Shown here: positions 17,135 through 25,282 of the stretch, piece after piece
Position numbering within the stretch: position 1 is the stretch's first letter
Layout: the number at the start of each line of letters is the position of its first letter
Assembly: GCA_013697635.1 (NCBI GenBank)
Contig: JACCWM010000133.1
Coordinates: 1-64,000, forward strand
Direction of reading: 5' to 3'
DNA length: 64,000 bases
Origin: Lujinxingiaceae bacterium
Lineage (GTDB): Bacteria > Myxococcota_A > Bradymonadia > Bradymonadales > Bradymonadaceae
Notes under the pieces: model-generated
Seen by the model: only the letters and a program-made list of their open reading frames with translations
Told to the model about the DNA's origin: nothing
Database searches by the model: none
Translations under genes and position numbers: made by a program

Positions 17135-18901
17135 TCATCGCTCGCTGGTCGCCGCCGGAGCTACGTTTCCAGTCATCCAACCGCGCAACAGGCGCAGACG
17201 GTAGTGATCGAGGCGGTATTCCTGGCCGCTTCGATTGGCCTCCTTCTCGAGGATCTCGTCGACCTTGTCGATCGCTGCCTGGCTGGGCGCGCGGTAGAGC
17301 GCGAAGGTGATCGACTCACGCGTTCCCAGGTTGTTGGTGTCGAGGTTGCTCACCAAGATCGGCCCAGCGATCGCCGCCGGCAGTCGCGACAACTCGAAGG
17401 CTGCCTTCTCGCGAACCATGTCCTCCTTGACCGTGAGCTTCTCACCGTAGCAGGCTGCACGCGCGCTGTCGTCTGCCTTGCCACCACACTCACTTGCGAC
17501 GGCAAAGAGCGGAAGATAACTCTCGTATTTGGTCTTCAGATCGGCCTCCTTGGTCGCGTCCACAAACTTCTGGTACTCGGCCAAATGCTCGCCGGAGGCA
17601 AGCATCGCGTAGGCCTGAGCGGCCATCCAGTTAAACTGGTAGCGCTCCAAAAGCGAGCCGGGCCGCCCGCCCTTCTCGAGCATCGCAAAGCGGCGTTCCA
17701 GATCGATGATCACGCCCTCGCGCGCCATTTTGAGCAATGACGGCAGCGCGGCGCGGTCGCCAAGCTTGTTCAATGCGTTGGCCGCGTCCTGGCGAAGCTG
17801 CAACTCGACGAGGCCGTCGGTGATGTCGTCCCAGGCCTCATTGCGCTCACCAAGCAGCACCTGCTCGAGCACGGGACGCGCCGCCGGATCGCCGATGTCG
17901 CCAAGGCCCATGATGATCTCATCGGTGATGTTACCCTCTTTCATGCGCCAGGCGACGGCGTGATCGGTCTTACCCAATTCGACGGGCGCGGCCTTCGTGC
18001 TGCTCAAATCGGCAATGAAAGGCGCCACGGCCTCTTTGGAGCGCATGCCGGTGAGGCGAATGGTCGCGACGAGCTTGGCGTGATTGGCCGGGAAGGTGAA
18101 CTCCGGTGGTCGGTTGTAAGTCATCAGCAATTGCTGAATCTCGGAGTTCTCCCCCTTGAAGGTCTCCAACAGCACGGGCACCGCGCTGGCGCCCACGAGT
18201 TGCACGGCCAGACCACACTCACGTCCTACGTTTTGGCCACGGTTGTTGGCCAAGAACACCGCACGCACCAGGGTGCGCCGAGCCTCGTCGTCGATCGCCG
18301 ATGGAGTCTTCTGGCCGATGGAGCCGAGAATCTCGCAGGCGTAGGCGTGCAAACCGATTGGATTGTTGTCCACATCGAGCTTGAGAATCTCGACGAGCGG
18401 GCCGACGTATTGCGGGTCTGGCATGTGAGAGAGCCCGCGCAAGATGCCCTGTTTGACCTCGGAGGAGTCGGTCTTGTTGAGCAACTCGAGCATGCCGGGA
18501 ATCGCAGACTTGATGTTGGCCTGGCCGATCGCCTCCGCCGCCGCGCCGGCATAGCCGGCTGCGTTGGTCTTGACCTCGGCCAGATAGGCCTCGCCGCCGG
18601 CCGGATGGCGAATCTGAACGAGCAAGGCCATCGATTCCTTCTGACCGACCGTGCCGTCGAGGTACAGCGCACTCAAGGCCGGCACGATCTCGGCCTTCTT
18701 CTCATCGGGCAGCTTGCGTGCGTGCTCGAGCGCCATGCGCCGTGTGGTCGCGTCGCCTTCCGAGAGCTTCTTGCTGACGTAGGCCGGGTCTTCCCAGTTG
18801 GGCTGCTCGCAGCCGGCGCCAAAGGTCATGGTCAATGCCGCCGCGCCGGCCAACAATACGGCACTCTTGGAGCGCCACGCCTTCTTTTGTCCCCGATCCA
18901 T
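17135..18901 (-). CDS. HEAT-repeat lipoprotein
   Basis: A 588-residue protein starting at the ATG at 18901 (MDRGQKK), which gives a normal signal peptide with basic residues and a lipobox 'FGAGC' (Cys about residue 31). The mature protein is built of HEAT/Armadillo-type helical repeats: 'DATTRRMALEHARKL', 'AYACEILGSIG', 'RQDAANALNKLGDRAALPSLL' and others, covering most of its length. Such repeats mediate protein-protein contacts, here in the periplasm or at the outer membrane. A Cys-containing segment near 'CGGKADDSARAACYG' could form a disulfide. It lies between hpt and the PATAN gene with short gaps, so co-transcription is likely. Confidence 0.87.
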   Translation of the reverse strand: MDRGQKKAWRSKSAVLLAGAAALTMTFGAGCEQPNWEDPAYVSKKLSEGDATTRRMALEHARKLPDEKKAEIVPALSALYLDGTVGQKESMALLVQIRHPAGGEAYLAEVKTNAAGYAGAAAEAIGQANIKSAIPGMLELLNKTDSSEVKQGILRGLSHMPDPQYVGPLVEILKLDVDNNPIGLHAYACEILGSIGQKTPSAIDDEARRTLVRAVFLANNRGQNVGRECGLAVQLVGASAVPVLLETFKGENSEIQQLLMTYNRPPEFTFPANHAKLVATIRLTGMRSKEAVAPFIADLSSTKAAPVELGKTDHAVAWRMKEGNITDEIIMGLGDIGDPAARPVLEQVLLGERNEAWDDITDGLVELQLRQDAANALNKLGDRAALPSLLKMAREGVIIDLERRFAMLEKGGRPGSLLERYQFNWMAAQAYAMLASGEHLAEYQKFVDATKEADLKTKYESYLPLFAVASECGGKADDSARAACYGEKLTVKEDMVREKAAFELSRLPAAIAGPILVSNLDTNNLGTRESITFALYRAPSQAAIDKVDEILEKEANRSGQEYRLDHYRLRLLRGWMTGNVAPAATSER

Positions 18902-18930
18902 AGTCTTCTCCCTGTGCGTTGCGATGCTGG

Positions 18931-19476
18931 TCACTCAGCCTCGTTATCGACGACGACCCCAATGTACGGCAAGTTTCGATAAAGCTCAGCGTAGTCGAGC
19001 CCGTAGCCAATGACAAACTCGTTGGGGATTGTGAAGCCAATATACTCAATGGGAACCTCCGTGCGCAGGTTCTCGGGCTTGTACAAAAGCGTGCAAACAG
19101 CCACCGATGCCGGCAGGCGAGTGCGCAGGTTATCGAGCAGATACTTCATCGTCAGACCGGTATCGATGATGTCCTCGACGACCAAGACGTGACGATCTTT
19201 GATCGGCACACTCAAATCCGAGGTCATGCGCACAACACCGCTGGTTTGCTGGCTTGCGCCGTAGCTCGACAAACCCAAAAAATCAATGGAGACGTCCAGG
19301 TCGATCTGGCGAGCCAGATCGGACAAAAACATGACGCATCCCTTGAGCACGCCCACCAGATGCACGGATTGGCCGGCGTAATCTTTGGTGATCTGCGCAC
19401 CAAGCTCTTTGCAGCGCGCATCGATCTCTTCGGCCGAGATCAGGACGCGAAGGCGTTTTTCTTTGAGAATGGTCAT
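18931..19476 (-). CDS. hpt: Hypoxanthine phosphoribosyltransferase
   Basis: A 181-residue enzyme that converts hypoxanthine (and usually guanine) plus PRPP to IMP (GMP) in purine salvage. The start at 19476 gives MTILKEKRLRVLIS. Motifs: 'VGVLKGCVMFLSDL' (PPi loop), 'DFLGLSSYG' (flexible loop), the PRPP-binding motif 'VLVVEDIIDTGLT', and the C-terminal base-binding 'FVIGYGLDYAELYRNLPYIGV'. All are intact and length is typical. It follows tdk after 8 bp, so the two salvage genes form a pair that could serve uptake of both purines and thymidine. Confidence 0.96.
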   Translation of the reverse strand: MTILKEKRLRVLISAEEIDARCKELGAQITKDYAGQSVHLVGVLKGCVMFLSDLARQIDLDVSIDFLGLSSYGASQQTSGVVRMTSDLSVPIKDRHVLVVEDIIDTGLTMKYLLDNLRTRLPASVAVCTLLYKPENLRTEVPIEYIGFTIPNEFVIGYGLDYAELYRNLPYIGVVVDNEAE

Positions 19477-19484
19477 GACGAGTC

Positions 19485-20075
19485 TTACTCCACGGCTTGA
19501 AAGGAATGTGCGGAGGGATAACCCTCCCGAAAACAGCGCCGGCACCGCGCCTCGTACTGCTCGGCCGTGCCCACGAGCACCTGTTGCGGGTCGCTGGCCA
19601 GCCGGTAGCTGCGATTGGCCGGATTGCCACACTTGATGCAGATCGCGAGCAACTTGGTGATGTACTCGGCGCTGGCCAGCAGGCGCGGCATCGGGCCAAA
19701 AGGCTTGCCCAGGTAGTCTTGATCGAGGCCGGCGACGATCACGCGTCGCTCGCCATCGGCCAGCTCCTCGCAAAAATCCACCACCGAGGCATCGAAAAAT
19801 TGTACCTCGTCAATACCGATCACCTCGACCTGGGAGTTGAGCGCGGCACGCATTTGCTCGACCGTGCTCACGACCACGCTGGGCAGCGCGACCTGGCTGT
19901 GGCTGACGATCGCTTCGGACTGGTAGCGATCATCGATCTGGGGTTTGAAGATTTGGACTTGCTGGCGCGCATAATTGGCCCGCTTGAGCCGCCGGATCAA
20001 TTCTTCGGTCTTGCCGGAGAACATCGGACCGCAGATCACCTCGATCCAACCGACATCGCTGGGCTGAAGAATCAT
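19485..20075 (-). CDS. tdk: Thymidine kinase (type II)
   Basis: A 196-residue enzyme that phosphorylates thymidine with ATP to dTMP. Motifs: P-loop 'GPMFSGKTEEL' (about residues 16-26), the Walker B/catalytic region 'IGIDEVQFFD', the 'AGLDQDYLGKPFGPM' lasso/TMP-binding segment, and two Cys pairs of the structural zinc ('CIKCG' and 'CRRC'). Length matches the bacterial TK1-type family. It is the first gene of the minus-strand run that continues with hpt, and its upstream region carries an inverted repeat (20102-20139) that could be a regulatory site. Confidence 0.96.
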   Translation of the reverse strand: MILQPSDVGWIEVICGPMFSGKTEELIRRLKRANYARQQVQIFKPQIDDRYQSEAIVSHSQVALPSVVVSTVEQMRAALNSQVEVIGIDEVQFFDASVVDFCEELADGERRVIVAGLDQDYLGKPFGPMPRLLASAEYITKLLAICIKCGNPANRSYRLASDPQQVLVGTAEQYEARCRRCFREGYPSAHSFQAVE

Positions 20076-20101
20076 TGGGGCTTACTCTCGCGTGGACATG
20101 G

Positions 20102-20139
20102 GATGGTGGTTTTGCGCGAACGATGCGACGCCCACCATC
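20102..20139. repeat. Inverted repeat upstream of tdk
   Basis: GATGGTGG (20102-20109) pairs with CCACCATC (20132-20139), 8 of 8 bp, with a 22-nt spacer. It lies 27-64 bp upstream of the tdk start, where an operator or leader hairpin could act. There is no T-run on either side, so an intrinsic terminator is unlikely. Confidence 0.4.
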
Positions 20140-20180
20140 TTTAGCTCGCTTGAGCCCCAGCCGCAAGGCTCAGTTCGTCG

Positions 20181-20217
20181 GGCGCCCCCGCGCCATGCTG
20201 AGCCATGCTGGGGCGCC
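20181..20217. repeat. GC-rich hairpin downstream of the cytochrome lipoprotein gene
   Basis: GGCGCCCC (20181-20188) pairs with GGGGCGCC (20210-20217). The loop contains a direct repeat, CCATGCTG twice separated by AG. It lies just after the stop of the minus-strand gene 20227-20919 and may slow or end transcription there, but no T-tract follows. Confidence 0.45.
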
Positions 20218-20226
20218 AAGCGCTGT

Positions 20227-20919
20227 TTAGCGAAGCGCGCCGCCGGCGATCCATGCCTCGACCAGATCGACCTTCGCTTGCGAGAGCGCAGTGGCACCCT
20301 GGGGCATCTTCTGGCCGCATGTCGTGGTATTGGGGGCAATCTTGCGCCAAAGAAAGCTGTTGGCAGCATTGGCAGGATCGACGCGCTTGGAGCTCGTCGC
20401 GCAGTTACCGTTGGCCCAGACGACGTTGACACCAACCAGGTTAGTGAAGGCCGCCTCCTCGGTTGCCATGGCCAACTGATGGCCTGCTGTATGACAGCCC
20501 GTGCAGGTGACCGCGATCACGGTCGAATAGACCGTCGAAAAGCTTATTGGATCCGGGCTTGTGTCCTCACTGGCCACATCGGGATCGGCGTCCGCGCCGG
20601 GTTCGACGTCGTTCTCGGTGTCGCTCGGATCGCTCGTGTCGTCGCCGCCCTGCGTGGTGTCGTCACCGCCGCCGGGGGTGTCGTCACCGCCACCGGGAGT
20701 GTCGTCACCGCCGCCGGGAGTGTCGTCTCCGCCGCCGGGGGTATCATCTCCACCGCCGACGTCATTTTCAGTGTTGTTTCCGGTGTCTTGGGTGACCTGG
20801 CCTGGGCCTTTGGTCTCGTCGTCGCCGCAGCCGAGCGCACCAACCAACGAGAGTGTCAGCGCCACCGCTGCAAACCTTCGAACCATGAGCATCTTTGCGC
20901 TTGTCTGCTTCATACACAC
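20227..20919 (-). CDS. Lipoprotein with repeat linker and single-heme c-type cytochrome domain
   Basis: A 230-residue protein (ATG at 20919; a second ATG at 20913). The signal peptide ends in the lipobox 'GALGC' (Cys about 31). A long acidic linker of GGGDDTP units (about residues 55-90) follows, then a roughly 110-residue C-terminal domain with one heme-c motif 'CTGCH' and a later Met in 'GQKMPQG' that could be the distal ligand. This arrangement resembles small membrane-anchored cytochromes common in Myxococcota and Planctomycetes ('PSGC'-type). It would be an electron-transfer protein on the periplasmic side of a membrane. It starts 8 bp after the previous gene of the same strand. Confidence 0.85.
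   Translation of the reverse strand: MCMKQTSAKMLMVRRFAAVALTLSLVGALGCGDDETKGPGQVTQDTGNNTENDVGGGDDTPGGGDDTPGGGDDTPGGGDDTPGGGDDTTQGGDDTSDPSDTENDVEPGADADPDVASEDTSPDPISFSTVYSTVIAVTCTGCHTAGHQLAMATEEAAFTNLVGVNVVWANGNCATSSKRVDPANAANSFLWRKIAPNTTTCGQKMPQGATALSQAKVDLVEAWIAGGALR
20656..20760. repeat. 21-bp in-frame tandem repeat encoding TPGGGDD
   Basis: About five imperfect 21-bp units (GTGTCGTCACCGCCGCCGGG plus one base) code for TPGGGDD on the minus strand. Units differ only at a few positions, such as 'caccgg' for 'gccggg', as expected from slippage followed by drift. Any change in unit number would keep the reading frame and alter only the linker between lipid anchor and heme domain. Confidence 0.85.
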
Positions 20920-20927
20920 CTCATCGA

Positions 20928-21548
20928 TTACAATTGGTCTAACTGCTTGAGGAGAAATCCACCCAATTTAACGGCAAAACCCTTGTCGCCACTCAACTTG
21001 AGGCCACCGGCGGCCTCACCAGGCGCACGTTTGGCGCGCACGACATCCTCGATCACGGACAGAGGCAGCTCAATGCCAAAGCGCGGCGCGTCGTCGACGG
21101 CTGCGTAATCGTTGAGCACAAAGCGCAGCGCCAAAGTCGCCGGATTCCCGGCGTCGGTGATCGTCACGTCGATGACTCCGTCAAAGCGTGAAAACTCTTC
21201 GACGATGCGCGACGTCAGACGAAACTTGCCCGAGTATGCGTCGGCCTGGCGGTCGGCCTCTTCGAGCAGCGCCAAGAGGTGCGACTTGACCGCGTCCCAG
21301 TTTTTCTGCAGTCCCTCAATCGTTACGGCCGGAAAGTCGACGAGCTCGCCCTTGATGACTTTTGCCTTGGCCTGTCCCAACTCACAGCTATAGCGCGTCT
21401 TGGTGTCCGTGAAGACTACGCTGAAAATGATCGCTGCCCCACAGAACTGGCGAAACTGGGTGATACGGTCCTGATGCAGGCGCGGGACCATCTGCATGAA
21501 AAATTCGTCCGGCGAGACGCCCGGCGCGAATGCCTCTTCGAGCAGCAT
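20928..21548 (-). CDS. Unknown protein
   Basis: A 206-residue soluble-looking protein. The ATG at 21548 overlaps the previous gene's stop by one base (TGATG), which supports this start; a GTG at 21551 is an alternative. It has mixed alpha/beta character with a helical middle ('WDAVKSHLLALLEEADRQ') and a beta-rich second half ('FDGVIDVTITDAGNPATLALRFVL'). No family was recognised. It sits between a 60-residue membrane protein and the cytochrome lipoprotein in a probable operon. Confidence 0.65.
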   Translation of the reverse strand: MLLEEAFAPGVSPDEFFMQMVPRLHQDRITQFRQFCGAAIIFSVVFTDTKTRYSCELGQAKAKVIKGELVDFPAVTIEGLQKNWDAVKSHLLALLEEADRQADAYSGKFRLTSRIVEEFSRFDGVIDVTITDAGNPATLALRFVLNDYAAVDDAPRFGIELPLSVIEDVVRAKRAPGEAAGGLKLSGDKGFAVKLGGFLLKQLDQL

Positions 21549-21730
21549 CACATCTCATCCCGGTCGCGTGACTTTCGATTGAGCTTCAACGTCGACCAGA
21601 ATAAAACACAGGTCACGAACATCGAGGCCGTGTTGCCAGCAATAAAATAAGACTTGTCGCAACCGCTCAAAAAAATCAGCGCGCTAGTCAGGGCAATCGT
21701 CAATACAAGGGGGTGAATCTTGGCCGACAT
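21548..21730 (-). CDS. Small two-helix membrane protein
   Basis: A 60-residue protein with two hydrophobic segments, about 7-24 ('LVLTIALTSALIFLSGC') and 28-46 ('FIAGNTASMFVTCVLFWS'), and a basic C-terminus (LKLNRKSRDRDEM). The first segment ends in a lipobox-like 'FLSGC', but the second hydrophobic segment makes a plain membrane protein equally likely. Its stop is joined to the next start (TGATG). No family was recognised. Confidence 0.6.
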   Translation of the reverse strand: MSAKIHPLVLTIALTSALIFLSGCDKSYFIAGNTASMFVTCVLFWSTLKLNRKSRDRDEM

Positions 21731-21861
21731 CGTGGGGTACTCCTTCCATGAGCATCGGAGCGCGAGGCGCCCAGAGTTTGTCTATTCTAAGCATCGAGGC
21801 ATGCATCCTTGCAACTTCGATTTCAGTGTCGGCCCGGCAAAACCCAACAATCTTGTGAACA

Positions 21862-22704
21862 TCACAGCTCGCTTGCAGCTGGCGGCCAATCGGCGGCCAG
21901 TTTACCCGAAAATACCGCGACCGCCGGTCCGCTCATCCACAGTTCAACACCGCGCTGCTCGATCACAAGACTGCCGCCGGGCAGATCGACTCGAACCGGT
22001 TGGCCAAGCTCACAGAGGCCCTCTTTCCAGGCCGCTACCGCCGCGGCACAGGCTCCGGTACCACAGGCCTGCGTTCGTCCCACGCCGCGCTCGTAGACCA
22101 GGACGCGCAGATGGTTGTCGCCCACGAGCTCGACGAACTCCACGTTAACGCCTTCCTCGAAAAAGGGGTGGCCCGCATTGGCCAGGGCGCCCAGCCGGTC
22201 GGCAAAGGCTTCGTCGGCGCCCTCAAAAATCACGGCATGCGGGTTGCCCATATTGACTTCGTGCCAGCGAAACGACCGGCCTTCAAAGGCCAACGCCTCG
22301 GCGCCAAGGCTGTAGCGAGGCTTGCCCATCTCAACGGCCACCTCCCAGGGCTGGCTCACTTGGCCAGGGCTCACCTCGCAGCGGCGTGCACCGGCATCGG
22401 ACATGATCACCAGCGGGGACGCCATGGCGAGCACCTCGACCAGATGGCGCGCAAGGCAGCGCACGCCATTGCCGCACATCTGTGGCCGCGAGCCATCCTG
22501 ATTGTAGATGACCATGCGTGCATCAAAGCCGGCGTTGGGTCCACCCAGCGTGTAGAACAAGATCCCGTCGGCGCCCACGCCCTGGTGGCGCGCGCAAAGC
22601 TGGCTCACCGAGGCGGCATCCACGCCGTAGGCACCGGCTTCGATGACGACAAAGTCATTGCGGGTGCCGTGGTATTTGTAGAACGTGGTTTGCGAGGCGG
22701 CCAT
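21862..22704 (-). CDS. dapF: Diaminopimelate epimerase
   Basis: A 280-residue enzyme that interconverts LL- and meso-diaminopimelate in lysine and peptidoglycan synthesis, without a cofactor. Both catalytic cysteines are present in their signatures: 'MCGNGVRC' in the N-terminal half and 'ACGTGACAAA' in the C-terminal half. The substrate-binding segments 'RNDFVV', 'VNMGNPHAV' and 'GVNVEFV' are also present. Length is normal. It starts 3 bp after the PilZ gene stop, so it is probably translated from the same message. Confidence 0.96.
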   Translation of the reverse strand: MAASQTTFYKYHGTRNDFVVIEAGAYGVDAASVSQLCARHQGVGADGILFYTLGGPNAGFDARMVIYNQDGSRPQMCGNGVRCLARHLVEVLAMASPLVIMSDAGARRCEVSPGQVSQPWEVAVEMGKPRYSLGAEALAFEGRSFRWHEVNMGNPHAVIFEGADEAFADRLGALANAGHPFFEEGVNVEFVELVGDNHLRVLVYERGVGRTQACGTGACAAAVAAWKEGLCELGQPVRVDLPGGSLVIEQRGVELWMSGPAVAVFSGKLAADWPPAASEL

Positions 22705-22707
22705 GGT

Positions 22708-23112
22708 TCAGACTCCAGCGACAAGCCCTTGCAGTTGGTCTGACATCTCGCTGCCAAGCTCGACGAACTCGTAGGCCATGCCTGGCATGAAATCCGATGG
22801 GGCGTATTGACCGAGCGTGGGACCGTGCTCGACGCGCACAACCCGCGCACGAATTCGAAACAGACAGTCACCCTCGGGCGACTTGAAGATCAAGGTGTGC
22901 ACATCGCCCGTCTCGAAGAGAAAGTTCGAGCGCACGAACATGCCCGCCGGGCTCAAATCGATGCTATCGAGTGGAATCTCCCAACCGTCGGCATCCTGAA
23001 TGAGGATCTGCAGGGCCAATGGCTTTCGCGCGTGCTTGCGAAGTCCGGCAAACGACGGGCGAACGATCGGGGCGCGACGAATCTGGGACGGATTGGATGG
23101 CGTGCGCAACAT
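22708..23112 (-). CDS. PilZ-domain protein (predicted c-di-GMP effector)
   Basis: A 134-residue single-domain protein. The start at 23112 has a very strong Shine-Dalgarno (GGAGGA five bases ahead), which argues against the longer frame from 23217. The PilZ signature is present: 'RKHARKPL' (the RxxxR c-di-GMP loop) and 'DLSPAGMFVRS' (D/NxSxxG), followed by a beta-barrel pattern ('FRIRARVVRVEHG'). It would bind c-di-GMP and signal to unknown partners. It lies upstream of dapF, and its promoter region carries the TACGG-N4-TGTAGG-type element (23191-23205), shared with the other PilZ gene at 34938. Confidence 0.9.
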   Translation of the reverse strand: MLRTPSNPSQIRRAPIVRPSFAGLRKHARKPLALQILIQDADGWEIPLDSIDLSPAGMFVRSNFLFETGDVHTLIFKSPEGDCLFRIRARVVRVEHGPTLGQYAPSDFMPGMAYEFVELGSEMSDQLQGLVAGV

Positions 23113-23190
23113 GGCTCCTCCTGGAGGTGGCCGGGCCCACAGCCTGTCGGCCCGGTTTGCTTCGATTCTGACTAGGTTCACGGTGGGACA

Positions 23191-23205
23191 CCTACATCGA
23201 CGGTA
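23191..23205 (-). promoter_or_regulatory. TACGG-N4-TGTAGG-type element (variant TACCG)
   Basis: The minus strand reads TACCG-N4-TGTAGG, about 78 nt before the PilZ start at 23112. Spacing between the two halves is the same 4 nt as at 9122, 34848 and 37552. Confidence 0.4.
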
Positions 23206-23323
23206 CGTGTCTTCCAAGATGCGTCAATTTTTTCCGGGCCGAAATCTACGTGTTCTCTACCATCGCACGCATCATGGCAACCCGGGACGAGCCGTCGCCG
23301 GTCGAGCACCAGGTGGACTCAGT

Positions 23324-25162
23324 TCAGTAGGGATCGGCGTAAAACGAATCGACGATGTCGCCAAAATTCTCGGCGATGGCTTTGCGCCGAATCTTGCCTG
23401 ACTCGGTCAGCTCGCCTTCACTGGCGCGGAAATCACGCTCGAGAATCGCGAACTTCTTGATCGTCTCAAAGCTCGCCAGCTTGCGATTGACCGCCTGCAC
23501 ATGGGCCTCGATGAGCTGATGGACGCGCGGATGCTCACTGAGCTGCGCCATACTCTTGTCGGCCAAAGCCTCGTGATCTTTGACCCATGCCACGATCGCT
23601 TCTTCGTCGAGAGTCACCAGCGCGCTGACAAATGCGCGGCGTTCTCCGAAAATAGCGGCGTGACGAATAAACGCTGATCCTTCGAGCAACGCTTCGACAT
23701 GACGGGGTGCAACGACCTTGCCCATCGAGGTGACGATCACGTCCTTTTTTCGGTCCGTTATCAGTAGATAACCATCGCGGTCGAAATACCCCACATCACC
23801 GGTTTTAAGCCACCCCTCGGCGTCGACCGGTGAGGCTTGGTCTGCACCGAAGTAGCCGCGCATCACGGTTGGTGTCCGAACGAGCACTTCACCGTCTTCG
23901 GCAATCGTGACGTCGACCGCAGGCAATGGTCGGCCGACCGTACCGATGCGAAACGCGTCCGGCAGATTGAAGGTCAGCGCGCCGGTGGTCTCGGTCTGCC
24001 CGTAGCCCTCCAAAATCAGCACGCCTGCGGCGTGAAAGAACTCCGCGGTGTGCGCAGGCAGCGCCGCTCCACCGCTGATGAGAAAACGCAGGCGTGGCCC
24101 AAAGAGCGTGTGGATCTCCTTGAACATCCAGCGTGAGATCAGGCCATGCTCCCAACGTACAAACTTACCGATCGGCTCACCGCCCTGCTGACTGCGACTG
24201 ACGGTGCGACCGATTTCGAGGGCCAGGTCAAAGAGTCGCCCACGAAAGGGCTGCTCGTGCGCGCGCTCCACAAATCCCATCATGAGCTTCTCAAACACAC
24301 GCGGAACGCTCGCCATGAAGGTGGGTTCAACCTCGCGCAGGTTCTCAAGCAGGCGATTCATACTCTCGGCAAACACCGTCTCGATGCCAAAGCCAATCGA
24401 CGCGGTCACGATCATTCGTGCAAAGACGTGCGCCAGGGGCAGCGAGAGCAAGTGCACGTCGTCGTCTGAGAACAGCTCGAGTTGACCGAGCGCTGCAACC
24501 TGGCGGGCAAAGTTCGCATGGGTGAGCATCACGCCGCGCGCCTGCCCTTCGCTGCCGGCCGTAAAGACGATGCTCGCCAGATCGTCGGGGGCCACCGCAC
24601 GGCGTCGGCGCAGCACGCACTGGCTATCCTCGGTCAAGGCGCGTCGCCCCATGTCGCAGAGCTGTTCGAGCGAGACGAACGCATCACGCCTGTCCAGATC
24701 GTCGAAGCGCACGCGCATGCGGCCCTTCCAATCCGGTGATTCGAGGACGGCATCGATCTCAATGTAAACGATATGATCGAGCTCGGGCAGCTTGCCCGCA
24801 GAGCACACTTTGTCGATTTGACTGGGGTCTTCAACCAAGATCAGACGCACGCCGCACTGGCGCAGCACGTCGCCACAATGATCCGGCAGGCTCGCCGGGT
24901 ACAGCGGGACGACCACCGCGCCGGCCATGGCCACGGCCATGTCCATCCACACCCATTCGATGCGTGTTGTCGCCAGGATCGCCACGCGATCGCCGGCCTC
25001 GATGCCGAGCGCGCCCAGCCCGGCGGCGATGCGCTCGGACTGATCCCACCACTCTCGCCAGGATTGTTGCTCCCACTGCCCGCCGATCTTGCGACGCAGT
25101 GCTGCACGTGCGCCCGAGGAGTTGACACGTCGTTCAAAGAGATCGAGGAGGGTTTCGGGCAC
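23324..25162 (-). CDS. Long-chain acyl-CoA synthetase (AMP-forming)
   Basis: About 612 residues from a GTG at 25162 (Shine-Dalgarno GAGG ten bases ahead). The frame continues to an ATG at 25252 or 25261, but that would start inside or before the intrinsic terminator of the upstream gene (25217-25247). It activates fatty acids as acyl-AMP and then acyl-CoA. Motifs of the ANL superfamily are present: 'GYGQTETTG', the Asp of 'KTGDVGYFDRDGYLLITDR', and 'GKIRRKA' with the C-terminal catalytic Lys. The P-loop motif reads 'TAGSEGQARG' where TSGTTGxPKG is usual, so the Lys is Arg. It most resembles FAA1/FadD15-type ligases ('HVFARM', 'FLISGGAALP'). Confidence 0.88.
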   Translation of the reverse strand: MPETLLDLFERRVNSSGARAALRRKIGGQWEQQSWREWWDQSERIAAGLGALGIEAGDRVAILATTRIEWVWMDMAVAMAGAVVVPLYPASLPDHCGDVLRQCGVRLILVEDPSQIDKVCSAGKLPELDHIVYIEIDAVLESPDWKGRMRVRFDDLDRRDAFVSLEQLCDMGRRALTEDSQCVLRRRRAVAPDDLASIVFTAGSEGQARGVMLTHANFARQVAALGQLELFSDDDVHLLSLPLAHVFARMIVTASIGFGIETVFAESMNRLLENLREVEPTFMASVPRVFEKLMMGFVERAHEQPFRGRLFDLALEIGRTVSRSQQGGEPIGKFVRWEHGLISRWMFKEIHTLFGPRLRFLISGGAALPAHTAEFFHAAGVLILEGYGQTETTGALTFNLPDAFRIGTVGRPLPAVDVTIAEDGEVLVRTPTVMRGYFGADQASPVDAEGWLKTGDVGYFDRDGYLLITDRKKDVIVTSMGKVVAPRHVEALLEGSAFIRHAAIFGERRAFVSALVTLDEEAIVAWVKDHEALADKSMAQLSEHPRVHQLIEAHVQAVNRKLASFETIKKFAILERDFRASEGELTESGKIRRKAIAENFGDIVDSFYADPY

Positions 25163-25216
25163 GGTCGACTGGCCTCGGCGCACAGATGCGCGCCCAGGCG
25201 CGCAGGATTTGAAGTC

Positions 25217-25247
25217 AAAAAACCCACGCCGCTTCAACGACGTGGGT
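25217..25247 (-). terminator. Intrinsic terminator after the proline-rich anchored protein gene
   Basis: On the minus strand ACCCACG and CGTGGGT form a 7-bp stem with a 12-nt loop, followed directly by TTTTTT. It lies 36 bp after the stop at 25283. It also shows that the acyl-CoA ligase gene downstream should have its own promoter and a start after the hairpin. Confidence 0.8.
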
Positions 25248-25282
25248 CTCATGCAGTCCAAGCGCCAAGGCGCGATCTTCGG

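Noticed and set aside
20656-20760. Tandem repeats as a CRISPR array
   Set aside because: The units are contiguous 21-mers without unique spacers and code for a protein linker.
23113-23217. N-terminal extension of the PilZ protein from 23217
   Set aside because: The added part is Arg/Pro-rich without coding character, covers the TACCG-N4-TGTAGG element, and a strong GGAGGA precedes the ATG at 23112.
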